Source: [Eubacterium] cellulosolvens LD2006 (GTDB taxonomy: Bacteria > Bacillota > Clostridia > Lachnospirales > Lachnospiraceae). Taken from it: a stretch of DNA of 64,000 bases. Below the pieces are notes generated by a model. The model made no database searches and was not told the DNA's origin. It saw only the letters and a list, made by a program, of their open reading frames with translations. Numbering within the stretch: the first letter of the stretch is position 1; each line of letters opens with the position of its first letter. The stretch is taken from positions 1 through 64,000 of the forward strand of contig NZ_JHXY01000019.1 in the NCBI RefSeq assembly GCF_000621585.1. Reading direction: 5' to 3'. Both the position numbers and the translations under genes were made by a program. Shown in pieces: positions 1 to 9,225 of this stretch.

Positions 1-378
1 GAAAGGTACCTGAGAAAAGGCTTCGTAGATAAAATATCCGTAATCCGAATACTGGATTCGCGGCGTGAAAACTTTAAACTCAGCAAGGCATACGAACATA
101 AGGTGGATGTCATCAATGTAATCACGGCTCCCGAGATCGAGATGCTGATCATCTTTAATGAAGACCAATACAGGGAATTTAAGAAATCCGGGAAGAAACC
201 GAGCGACTTCTGTAAAGAGAATTTAAGGATGCCTGGCGTTAAATCTAAAGATTTTGTAACAGAGTACTTTGCGGATCCTATGGTATTGGTGGCTTCAATT
301 AAGAAATACCATGAAATGTCAAAAATCCGGAAGGGCGAATATACACTGTTGGATCTGCTAAAAAACAAGGAATTCTAA
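1..378 (+). CDS. Unknown protein, C-terminal part (5' end outside window)
   Basis: The reading frame is open from base 1 to the stop at 376-378, giving 125 visible residues; a GTG at 103 is only an internal possible start, and the upstream in-frame codons look like protein (for example ISVIRILDSRRENFKLSKAY). The visible part is rich in Lys and Glu, has no membrane segment, and carries the conserved-looking stretch VITAPEIEMLIIF followed by a basic region and a C-terminus ending KGEYTLLDLLKNKEF. I do not recognise the family. The general layout recalls the C-terminal part of TOPRIM or RloB-type accessory proteins, but no diagnostic acidic motif is visible. It is followed by decayed accessory DNA, so it may belong to a mobile or defence locus lying to the left. 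Confidence 0.6.
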   Translation, partial: ERYLRKGFVDKISVIRILDSRRENFKLSKAYEHKVDVINVITAPEIEMLIIFNEDQYREFKKSGKKPSDFCKENLRMPGVKSKDFVTEYFADPMVLVASIKKYHEMSKIRKGEYTLLDLLKNKEF

Positions 379-740
379 TAACCGAAATTTGTCGCATAGC
401 TCTGTTTGTTCATGGTACCTGTCACCCAGACCTGAACAACAAATAAGACTTTCCGCATCTTCTTATTCCAGTAATAACCTTTATCAGACCGTTATTCATG
501 TGGCTGATCAACTTGTCCAAATATCGTTGTCTTTTAATCTCCACGCAATCCCTCCTCTTTATTTTTGGGGTATATGTACCCTTTTTCTAAAGTGTATCTC
601 AGGCTGTATCTAATTTCATGTTGTGATATCAATCACCATTTATGAATTCGGGTATCTTTACCTCATTTCTAAAAAATCTGCTGTTCGATCTAGCGTAACA
701 CTTGTCGCTGTCCAAAATCTAAAACCCACTTAAAGCCACA
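379..740. other. Intergenic, gene-free stretch with one short repeat
   Basis: No convincing gene in 379-740. Short open frames here lack ribosome binding sites and protein-like composition. The only structure seen is the dispersed repeat at 409-434 listed separately. The rest is AT-rich and looks like decayed sequence. Confidence 0.5.
409..434 (+). repeat. Dispersed short repeat, copy 1
   Basis: The core ggtacctgtcacccagacc, extended to 26 identical bases, recurs identically at 1903-1928 in the same orientation, and in degenerate form at 891-912. Similar GGGTGACAGGTACC-type strings are known around REP-associated (RayT, Y1 family) transposases. No such transposase lies in the window, so this would be an orphan copy. 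Confidence 0.6.
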
Positions 741-980
741 TTGGATACCATTACCAGCGTGTTAACCCGGCATGCAGAGGTTATCGATAGTGCACTCGAT
801 GACGCTGAAAAGGATATCAGAACTGTTGTGGAAAGGGAATGGAAAGGTGATGCTAGTGGAAAGTATCTGGATTCATGGACACTAATGTTTATTGTACCTG
901 TCACCCGGACTGTTCTCATATCCGTTGCGGCAAGTGTAACTGCCTATTACATTTGCAAATGGCTCGACGGTGAAAAATAA
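741..980 (+). CDS. Small possible membrane protein, perhaps a gene remnant
   Basis: A 79-residue frame from a TTG at 741. The first half is charged (DSALDDAEKDIRTVVEREW) and the second half contains one likely membrane segment (TVLISVAASVTAYYICKWL) before a short charged tail. There is no clear ribosome binding site, a stop lies 21 bases upstream, and a degenerate copy of the dispersed repeat lies inside the frame at 891-912. It could be the 3' end of a decayed gene. The strong hairpin at 1026-1058 would end its transcript. Function unknown. Confidence 0.3.
   Translation: MDTITSVLTRHAEVIDSALDDAEKDIRTVVEREWKGDASGKYLDSWTLMFIVPVTRTVLISVAASVTAYYICKWLDGEK
891..912 (+). repeat. Dispersed short repeat, copy 2 (degenerate)
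   Basis: attgtacctgtcacccgga matches copies 1 and 3 apart from a few bases, in the same orientation. It lies inside the small open frame at 741-980. Confidence 0.45.
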
Positions 981-1025
981 TGGCAACGAGCCTAAGGATT
1001 AAGCCCCCTTACCAAAACGGAATAG

Positions 1026-1058
1026 AAAACGCGAGGAGCTGCCACTCCTCGCGTTTTT
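1026..1058. terminator. Bidirectional rho-independent terminator
   Basis: Stem acgcgaggag / ctcctcgcgt with a six-base loop, flanked by A-run and T-run. It serves the convergent pair: the small frame ending at 980 and the CPBP gene ending at 1120. Confidence 0.85.
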
Positions 1059-1119
1059 GTGATTTATACTGTTTACTTTTCTCTGCCTATATTCCTTATA
1101 ATACAAAACCAATGAATAG

Positions 1120-1893
1120 TCAAGTTTCCTGATCGTTGTTGTTTTTCATCACATCCGGCTTCTCTCTTCCCAAAACAATTGCCAGCACAATGATGATGCC
1201 TCTGCAAACGTAAGCCACACAGGCATCTCCGCCCACAACAATCTGAGAAAAAACATTGATCAAAGCATGTGCCATGACGCACAGCCATAAACTCCTTGTC
1301 ACATTAAAAATAGCTGACAGTATAAAACAATTCGTCAGCAGTCCAAACAAAAACGGAACTGGATCCACAACGGAAAGCGTTCCTTCCACATAGAAATAAG
1401 CGAAATGCCATATCCCCCATGCGACGAATGTACATAATGTCGAGGCCACATAATTCCATCGTTCCTGCAACACAAGTTGAAAAAAATATCGCCAACCAAT
1501 CTCCTCGATTCCACCAAACACAAGCGCCTTTAGAAACAGGATAATGGGCGTATACCACACCTCGATCGCAATGCCGCCTCCAAGAATCGCAGAAAAGAAA
1601 TCCAAAAAGAGAAACAGAAACACCAGCAGGTAATACCCGGGGCGTTGAAGCACACCAAAGAAATCCATTAAAACCGCGGACAATTCTTTTCTCTTGTATT
1701 TCACAGATAAAACTGTGCCCCAGAGCGCAGAAGATAGGCCCCCAAGAGCAATAGCCATCATGCCAGCCGGAGTGGTGTAATCAACAGCCACAACTCTTCT
1801 TGATAAAAACACCGCCAGACACACGAGACCGATCTGTCCCAATGTGCCGATTAGATAAATCTGTAAAGCCTTATTCCGATCTATTACATCCAT
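1120..1893 (-). CDS. CPBP family intramembrane metalloprotease (Abi/CAAX protease-like)
   Basis: A 257-residue hydrophobic protein with about seven or eight membrane segments. The family motifs are in order: EEIGWRYFF (EExxxR, near residue 130), WGIWHFAYF (the FxxxH-type second motif) and VMAHALINVF (the third motif with His and Asn). These residues form the glutamate/histidine metal site of the CPBP (Rce1-like) proteases, which cleave within membranes; many bacterial members are linked to bacteriocin immunity or peptide maturation, but no such gene is adjacent. The start ATG at 1893 is followed by MDVIDRNKALQIYLIG. A copy of the dispersed repeat lies at 1903-1928, just upstream. Part of this gene is duplicated and deleted at about 4289-4425. 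Confidence 0.85.
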   Translation of the reverse strand: MDVIDRNKALQIYLIGTLGQIGLVCLAVFLSRRVVAVDYTTPAGMMAIALGGLSSALWGTVLSVKYKRKELSAVLMDFFGVLQRPGYYLLVFLFLFLDFFSAILGGGIAIEVWYTPIILFLKALVFGGIEEIGWRYFFQLVLQERWNYVASTLCTFVAWGIWHFAYFYVEGTLSVVDPVPFLFGLLTNCFILSAIFNVTRSLWLCVMAHALINVFSQIVVGGDACVAYVCRGIIIVLAIVLGREKPDVMKNNNDQET

Positions 1894-1902
1894 CTCTTCT
1901 TA

Positions 1903-1928
1903 TTCATGGTACCTGTCACCCAGACCTG
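1903..1928 (+). repeat. Dispersed short repeat, copy 3
   Basis: Identical over 26 bases to copy 1 at 409-434 and in the same orientation. Copies 1 and 3 flank the small frame at 741 and the CPBP gene, so the 1.5-kb segment between them is bounded by direct repeats. Confidence 0.6.
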
Positions 1929-1937
1929 TCAGATTTT

Positions 1938-2573
1938 TCACGACTCTATGTTAATCATGTAGACAACCGCTTTTCTACTCTTCATCAGATCTTGTTGATT
2001 TAACTCCAATATCTTATTTGCGAACCGGGCTGGATAGCTTAACAGCTTCTTTCCACCGTTATTCTCGATGGTTTTTATAGACGCTTTGTTTGCCCGATCG
2101 ACCGTAAGCAGCAGACTATCGGCGCCGTTTCCTCCGGCATATTCTGTCACAAGTCGCAGCATTTGCGTTGCGTATCCTTTTCTTCTCTCCGACGGTCGAA
2201 CTGTGTAGCCGACCTGTCCGATAAGTTTTGTGAGCGGATTCAGATCGTGATTATAATCGATGCATCCGATCAGTCTGTCATTCTCATCAAATGCAAAAAA
2301 AGTCTCCTTTACGCCTGTTTTTGTCACATTTTCAATCTCTTCACTCTCATCCGGAACCGCATTTTCCTCAACCATCTTCAAAAATTCCGCATAGGATCCC
2401 GGGAATACCGACTCTCCGTTTTCGATGAGCTCCTGCCGGACACTGAGTACTTGTTCTTCATCTTCTTTCGAAGGAACTTTCAGTGTGAGCTTTCCGGCGG
2501 ACTTCCCCGATGCCGGCGCTTTGATTCCCTTGTCGTTGGATCTTCTGAACAGATGTGCAAGATTCTCTCTCAT
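1938..2573 (-). CDS. GNAT family N-acetyltransferase
   Basis: A 211-residue protein. After a basic N-terminal tail of about 30 residues comes a GNAT fold, with the acetyl-CoA binding motif A visible as VRPSERRKGYATQML (about residues 126-140) and the following helix ending in a TVDRANKASIKTIENNGG segment typical of motif B. The acyl acceptor cannot be told from sequence. The ATG at 2573 has a strong AGGAGG ribosome binding site eight bases upstream. That site lies only about a dozen bases from the hairpin at 2595-2614 that marks the right end of an IS200/IS605-type element, so insertion has replaced the original upstream region of this gene and its promoter may now be supplied by the element. 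Confidence 0.85.
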   Translation of the reverse strand: MRENLAHLFRRSNDKGIKAPASGKSAGKLTLKVPSKEDEEQVLSVRQELIENGESVFPGSYAEFLKMVEENAVPDESEEIENVTKTGVKETFFAFDENDRLIGCIDYNHDLNPLTKLIGQVGYTVRPSERRKGYATQMLRLVTEYAGGNGADSLLLTVDRANKASIKTIENNGGKKLLSYPARFANKILELNQQDLMKSRKAVVYMINIES

Positions 2574-2594
2574 AGTTTTCCCCTCCTGACTGTA

Positions 2595-2788
2595 CCCACG
2601 GGCAAGCCCGTGGGGTTCTGATTGGCAAGTGTAGCTTGTAATCGTACATCATTTTCAGACTTTGGAGTTACAAGTGTAATTCTGTTTGAATCAGGACTTT
2701 TATTACCAAGCAGTCCAACGACCACATTGGCGGTAAATTTTTGCTTTTTAGCAAGGAAGTACGGTCAATCTCCCTGATTATTAAGTTG
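2595..2788 (-). ncRNA. Right end of IS200/IS605-type element; likely omega-RNA scaffold
   Basis: On the minus strand, about 195 bases directly follow the tnpB-like stop and end in a perfect 9-bp hairpin (ccccacgggcttgcccgtgg, 2595-2614). A TnpB 3' non-coding tail closing with a subterminal hairpin is the layout of IS200/IS605 right ends, where the omega-RNA scaffold lies and the guide is copied from DNA just beyond the end. Here that beyond-the-end DNA would be the ribosome binding site region of the GNAT gene. The RNA assignment is inferred from position and layout only. Confidence 0.5.
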
Positions 2789-3877
2789 TTAAGCTATTTT
2801 AATTCCGCTGTTTAATATTTTAAGTTTATTAGCATTAATCCAAGTGATTAGGGCTTTTTCTCTGTTGTATTGTTCCTCAAATTTTGCGTTGCATTTATTT
2901 TTATCTATATCATGTGTCATAGGATCATAGCAGTATAGCAGGAACGATGAATACCAATCTCTCTGTACTTCAGTTCCATCACGTAGTTTAAAAAATCTGT
3001 CGGACAGCTTCTTTTTTATATAATCATCTGCTGTATGGTCATATTGCGAAGCCCTGTAGTTGTTCGGGACTTCTATATATGTGCCACCTGTGGCTTTGAA
3101 TTTCTTCTCTACATTTGACTGAAAACCTCCGGGACATCTGTTTTTTATGGATTTACCGAACCGCTTTTTCCTGTTAAATCTACCCTTGTCGTTCTTAGTG
3201 GTTTCCATGGCTCTCTTCATGAGCTTACTTGTATTTTTAGGTTCAGTTACAAAAACATCTCCAAGACTCCGCAGGTGATTTACATCCTCGTTTATTGCAA
3301 GCTTTCTGTTTACAGCATTTATACGACATAATTCAGCATGTCTGGCTCTCAGTTTCTTATAATGATTTGAGTATTTCCAAGTTTTACAACCTTTCTTAAC
3401 AGTACCGTCATCATTGTAATTTTGTGGGTTAGATGCTCTCTTTGACCTATCCATGCCACGCCAGATATCTTCAGCTTTGGTTAGAGCAAAGACAGCATCG
3501 ACACCATACTTTTTGCCTATTGGAATCATAGATTTTCTACAGTGATCCCATGTGACATTATAGGATTTCTGCATTTTATTAAGCTGATTAGCAAGAATTT
3601 TGCGTTTAGCTTTATCCCCTGTATTACCATACAGGGATAATAGTTTGCGATACCTCTTTGTACGAAAAAGCTGATCATAATTCTTTCTCATAAGACCAAC
3701 AAGTTCATTGCCTGCCTTGCGGATTTTATCAGAAAGGACCACGATCTTAAGCACATCAGAATAAGGCATATCAGTCTCAGCGACTAAAATATGCCTGTCA
3801 GAAAGTTTATGATATTGTTTCAGAATCTTCTTGTATTCTCCATCAATCATGATTTTTCTGCTCTGTGAGCTGCGCAT
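2789..3877 (-). pseudogene. tnpB: TnpB-like IS200/IS605 protein, apparently lacking RuvC-I
   Basis: A 362-residue basic protein. The C-terminal half matches the zinc-finger-poor TnpB branch: a helical stretch HYKKLRARHAELCRINAVNR, then a basic KRFGKSIKNRCPGGFQ segment, the RASQYDHTADDYIKKKLSDR segment, and VQRDWYSSFLLYCYD, whose Asp fits the last catalytic position. The N-terminal 150 residues resemble the helical N-terminal part. Between ALTKAEDIW and MDRSKRASNPQNY, where members of this branch normally carry a beta-rich stretch and the first RuvC motif with its catalytic Asp (GxDIGxxT-like), nothing fits. I infer an in-frame internal deletion. No tnpA is present. The start may be ATG 3850 rather than 3877, because 3877 lies inside a dispersed palindrome. 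Confidence 0.7.
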
Positions 3878-3933
3878 CCCGCGGAGCGTTTTGTCTCATG
3901 GGAAATTCTGAGGAATTTCCTATGAGATAAGAG
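3871..3933. repeat. Dispersed palindromic repeat, copy A
   Basis: tgcgcatcccgcggagcg followed by ttttgt and an inverted repeat (3895-3907 against 3914-3926, ctcatgggaaatt / aatttcctatgag, one mismatch). The same unit recurs at about 41751-41813 (copy C) and, more altered, at 44101-44185 and 21716-21782. It overlaps the first codons of the tnpB-like frame. Confidence 0.65.
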
Positions 3934-3938
3934 TCAAA

Positions 3939-3986
3939 AGCCCACAAACAGCGTAGTTATGCCGTTTGTGGGCTTTGTTTGTTTTT
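3939..3986. terminator. Rho-independent terminator, probably bidirectional
   Basis: Stem agcccacaaac / gtttgtgggct around a loop of about a dozen bases, followed on the plus strand by tgtttgtttttt and on the minus strand by ttttgac. On the minus strand it would end the transposase-tail fragment at 4006. Confidence 0.7.
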
Positions 3987-4005
3987 TCCGGATGTAGCTA
4001 TATTT

Positions 4006-4446
4006 CTACTTTTTTATAGTCATCAAAATTTTTTTCATATTTCTTTGTGATACGATCTCGTAATCGGTTCTAAAACCGAAAACATCGTGTAATTCGTCTG
4101 TAAGATCAGTTCTCGTATATTCTGGTATATAGCCTTCACCGGGCATAACCGGCATGTTCATTTCTTTTAGCGTTCTTATGATGTTTTCGCAGGTATATTC
4201 TCCCCCCCCAAGTTTTTTCTCAAGTATTCGATAGATAATCAAGGCTGCGAAACAGGTAATAAAGTGAGCGGTGATTCTATCTTCTCCGTCCGGCTTCTTT
4301 CTTCCAAAACAATTGCCAGCACAATGATGATGCCTCTGCAAACGCAAGCACGCGAGACCGATCTGTCCCAATGCACCGATTGGATAAAGCTGTAAAGCCT
4401 TATTCCGATCCATTACATTCATCTCTTCTTTAAATACATAAACCAT
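4006..4446 (-). pseudogene. Scar: IS1634-type transposase tail fused to deleted CPBP gene copy
   Basis: The 146-residue open frame is a chimera. Its first 20 residues (MDRNKALQLYPIGALGQIGL) copy the start of the CPBP protease at 1893. It then jumps, through a deletion of about 600 bases near 4338-4349, to the 3' end of the same gene read out of frame (RLQRHHHCAGNCFG; the same bases lie at about 1150-1215). From about 4288 down to 4006 it becomes the C-terminal end of an IS1634/IS4-group transposase (AHFITCFAALIIYRILEKKL, then YTRTDLTDELHDVFGFRTDYEI). The transposase catalytic core is absent. No function is expected for the fused product. Confidence 0.75.
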
Positions 4447-4449
4447 TTC

Positions 4450-5052
4450 TCACGCCGGGATCACCGTGTAGTTCTTTCTCTTGTACGTGATCACCCTGCC
4501 GTCTGCCTGATCGTTGTCATACTGAACGGCTTCCACCTTGTGTTCTCCCTCTGCAAGAAAACTGTCCTTGAGATCAAACGTGCCGCTTCCTGTTCCGATC
4601 TGCCGCTTCGTATTCAGCATCCCATCGACATAGATGTAAGTCAGATGCGAGCCATCCATCTCCTCCGACACATAACTGATCTGATCGAGAATCAAATCCT
4701 TTGTCGCGAACACTTTGATCTCATCCCCGTCCGCTGTGCTTCCGCTCGCATTCTCCAGATCGAACGTACCGGCGCCCATCTCCTCATAACCGGCGCCGTC
4801 AAATTCGATTTCCACATAGTTCGAGATCGTGAGTACCGAGGTCGAAACCAGGTCTTCCACAACCGGCGAATCCTCCGAAACCACCGATGACGCGGAAAGA
4901 ACCGATTCGGATTTCTGAACAACCGCTTCCTCCTGCTCTTTCGTTCCGCAGCCGGCGGACAAAAGGACCGTCGGGAAAAGGACTGCAACCATAGACGTAA
5001 ATCGGATCAAATGTCTGTTTCTTTTCATACATGTTTTTATCAAACGAAGCAT
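4450..5052 (-). CDS. Secreted lipoprotein of unknown function
   Basis: 200 residues with a basic N-terminus, a hydrophobic signal segment and a lipobox LSAGC (Cys about residue 35), so it should be lipid-anchored outside the cell. A short Ser/Val/Glu-rich linker follows, then a beta-rich domain with an internal echo: AGTFDLENASGS and GSGTFDLKDSFL. The ATG at 5052 has AGGAGG six bases upstream; an in-frame ATG at 5028 is a weaker alternative. It lies downstream of tRNA-Ala and the terminator at 5120-5168, so it probably has its own promoter. No family recognised. Confidence 0.75.
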   Translation of the reverse strand: MLRLIKTCMKRNRHLIRFTSMVAVLFPTVLLSAGCGTKEQEEAVVQKSESVLSASSVVSEDSPVVEDLVSTSVLTISNYVEIEFDGAGYEEMGAGTFDLENASGSTADGDEIKVFATKDLILDQISYVSEEMDGSHLTYIYVDGMLNTKRQIGTGSGTFDLKDSFLAEGEHKVEAVQYDNDQADGRVITYKRKNYTVIPA

Positions 5053-5119
5053 CGTTGTCCTCCTATTTTGATCCCACTCTTCTGCTTCAGCACTTCAATC
5101 GCAAAAGAACATTCTCTAT

Positions 5120-5168
5120 CAAAAAAACACCGAATCCTCATCCTCAAACGGGTAGAATTTCCGGTGTC
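5120..5168 (-). terminator. Terminator downstream of tRNA-Ala
   Basis: On the minus strand an acaccggaa... / ...ttcggtgt stem is followed by a run of seven T. It lies about 95 bases past the tRNA 3' end. Confidence 0.7.
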
Positions 5169-5261
5169 ATCTGATAATTTTGATACTGATTCAGTCTTTA
5201 TTTACATACACTCAGCAAGCATTCACAAATAGTCTGCTCATTTATGGATCCTGCAAAAAAA

Positions 5262-5334
5262 TGGAGCATAGGGGGATCGAACCCCTGGCCTTCAGATTGC
5301 GAACCTGACGCTCTCCCAGCTGAGCTAATGCCCC
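5262..5334 (-). tRNA. tRNA-Ala (anticodon CGC)
   Basis: Cloverleaf read on the minus strand: acceptor GGGGCAT / ATGCTCC, D arm AGCTCAGCTGGGAGAGC, anticodon stem TCAGG / TCTGA around loop TTCGCAA (anticodon CGC, codon GCG), and T arm with GGTTCGATCC. The discriminator is A and CCA is not encoded. 73 bases. Confidence 0.9.
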
Positions 5335-5674
5335 GAGATAAATTCCCCTTCATCGAAAACCAGTGTCCTATGGAAGGGGACTTTCTATTTGACTTCAATT
5401 TTACCACAGGAAAAGCTTCCTCAGCTACTACAAATATTATAAAAATACGCAGGTTGCGAACCGACGGTCAAAATTGAATCTATGTACTCAATTTTTTCAT
5501 TCCCTGGTATCATCTTTATTTTTCTTACTATTATTGAGTTCATCCATGTATCCAGCCGTCACGATACCCGCAGGAAGCGCAACGATATCCGCGTTTACAC
5601 TCATGATGCGTTCATCCTGCTCCATTTCAGCGATACTCATCCATGTATAAGTGAAAGCTTTGCTGACGAGTATT
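5335..5674. other. Gene-free stretch upstream of tRNA-Ala
   Basis: Nothing convincing is coded here. It should contain the tRNA promoter on the minus strand, but I cannot place a clear -35/-10 pair. Short plus-strand frames have no ribosome binding site. Confidence 0.4.
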
Positions 5675-5714
5675 AAAAAAATCCCCCGAATGTCGACACA
5701 CGGGGGATTTTTTT
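5675..5714. terminator. Bidirectional terminator
   Basis: aaatcccccg / cgggggattt stem flanked by A and T runs on both sides. It lies 28 bases after the lipoprotein gene that ends at 5742. Confidence 0.9.
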
Positions 5715-5741
5715 CGTTGACCGTTACATATTCCGGATCTT

Positions 5742-6794
5742 TTACTTTGTCAGAATCGTGACGGTATCTGTCTCTGCAATTGTCTCATAGGTTTCTGAGT
5801 CATAGATCTTGAATTTGAGTTCCACGTTTTCGATGGACTTGATGTCATTCTTCTCGAGATCCGTTCCCAGGAATGTTATATCATCAAATCTTCTTCTTCC
5901 CGGTACAACCTCTGACGCCATATACGCCTGCACCATCGTGCCGTTGACAGAAACATCATCCACACTTACCGTAACTTTCTTTCCGGAGTTGTTCTCCATG
6001 AACAGCTGAATCTTAGTCGCATAGTCCTTGCTGTCGTCCAGTTCTTTCGCGACGATCCGGATTCCGCCTTCGTTGTAAATCTCCTCACCGGAGTCATCTA
6101 CCCTTGTATCCATGCTGTCGTAGGCGGATGTCTTGATCGTTATGCAGTCGGATTTAAAGATCGTGTCGTATGTCTCGTCGTCATACGCGCGGAAGTATAC
6201 TTCCACCTGTCCGACCTGATCGATCCCCGCCGCCTCAAGTTCTGTTTTTGACAGATACATCACCTCGTTTGCGTTCTTTCCTGCCGAAATCTTCACCGCG
6301 AGCATACTGTCGATCATGCACTCGTTGACAATCAGAGCGTCTGCGCAAAGTCTCATCGATTTGTCGGTATTGTTCTCGATGCGAAGCTTGATTCCGTCTC
6401 CCATATAACCGCCGGTCTCATATCCGGTGGCGGTAATTTTGACTCCGTCCTTGTCGTACAGCACCTGCTCCTCTACGGTAACTTTTCCGGATGCTGCCTT
6501 TTTCTCGTCTTTCTTCTCGTCCTTGTCTTCTTTCTTTTCTTCTTTCGGTTCATCCTCATCGGATTTTGCCGTCTGTCCTTTCAACGCCTCTGCTTCTTTC
6601 ACGACGCTCGCAAGTTTCTCTGCTTTCGACTCATCGTCTTCCTTTGCTTTTGCTTCTTTGTCATCCGCTTCCGAGGATGCGCTCGTGGCTGTTTTCTTTG
6701 AACTTGAACCTGTTGATTCTCCGCATCCTGCTGTCAAGGCCATTACAAGCCCAAGGCAAAGCGCTACAGATAAAATTCTCATTCTTTTTCTCAT
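5742..6794 (-). CDS. Lipoprotein with low-complexity linker and duplicated beta domain
   Basis: 350 residues. Signal peptide and lipobox LTAGC (Cys 24) predict an exported, lipid-anchored protein. Residues 25-105 are a highly charged Ser/Lys/Glu/Asp linker (KEEKKEDKDEKKDEKK). The rest is two tandem copies of a domain of about 115 residues: each begins with a G-I/V-K/R-I strand (DGVKITATGYE, GGIRIVAKELD), has an N-N/S-G/T-D-K turn (RIENNTDKS, FMENNSGKK), and ends VEVYFRAYDDETYDTI or VELKFKIYDSETYETI. The fold resembles DUF4352/DUF5067-like immunoglobulin-type lipoproteins, with unknown ligand. Flanked by its own terminator at 5675-5714. Confidence 0.8.
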   Translation of the reverse strand: MRKRMRILSVALCLGLVMALTAGCGESTGSSSKKTATSASSEADDKEAKAKEDDESKAEKLASVVKEAEALKGQTAKSDEDEPKEEKKEDKDEKKDEKKAASGKVTVEEQVLYDKDGVKITATGYETGGYMGDGIKLRIENNTDKSMRLCADALIVNECMIDSMLAVKISAGKNANEVMYLSKTELEAAGIDQVGQVEVYFRAYDDETYDTIFKSDCITIKTSAYDSMDTRVDDSGEEIYNEGGIRIVAKELDDSKDYATKIQLFMENNSGKKVTVSVDDVSVNGTMVQAYMASEVVPGRRRFDDITFLGTDLEKNDIKSIENVELKFKIYDSETYETIAETDTVTILTK

Positions 6795-6892
6795 AGTATT
6801 TGTCTCCCTTTAATAATGCATGGTTTTCAAAAATGATAAGAATTAACAGTACTGATATAAGTATACCCTACTTCTTTCCACAAAAAAACATA

Positions 6893-6953
6893 TAAAACAA
6901 CCGCGGTTTCGATCTGCTCTCCGATTTTCCGAATGACAGATTTCCGCCGCGGC
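6893..6953 (-). terminator. Probable terminator after the esterase gene
   Basis: Long hairpin cagccgcgg ... ccgcggttg on the minus strand with an inner stem, followed by ttgttttat. The T run is weak. Confidence 0.5.
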
Positions 6954-6996
6954 TGTATGTACTATGAGAGTTTACGAATAAACGTCTGTTTTCTGA

Positions 6997-8958
<1,962 letters not shown>

Positions 8959-9156
8959 TCATATTTCATACATTTCTCTCTTTCCATTTCGGTCACACAA
9001 GAAACGTCTATGGTATTACTCTAGAAGAGAAACACTTTCGCTACTAATCAATTCTTGCGCAAATACTGACAGGAAATTCCGTCCCCCTTTTAGTAATATC
9101 TCTTGCGAAAAACATCGAAACCATGACCTGAAGGGATCGGACTCCATCATTTAGAT

Positions 9157-9209
9157 AAAAAAAGAAGGCGACCTCCCGCATAGATGCGGAAACGTCTCCT
9201 TCTTTTTTC
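9157..9209 (-). terminator. Branched terminator after degV
   Basis: Outer stem of gaagg..cgac type with its partner at 9194-9203, an inner ccgcat / atgcgg hairpin, and T-runs on both strands. It resembles the terminator at 17281-17331 in architecture. Confidence 0.8.
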
Positions 9210-9225
9210 TGTATATTGCTATTTC

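Noticed and set aside
2789-3877. Calling the TnpB-like protein a repurposed repressor
   Set aside because: No partner gene or target is seen; a decaying element is the simpler reading.
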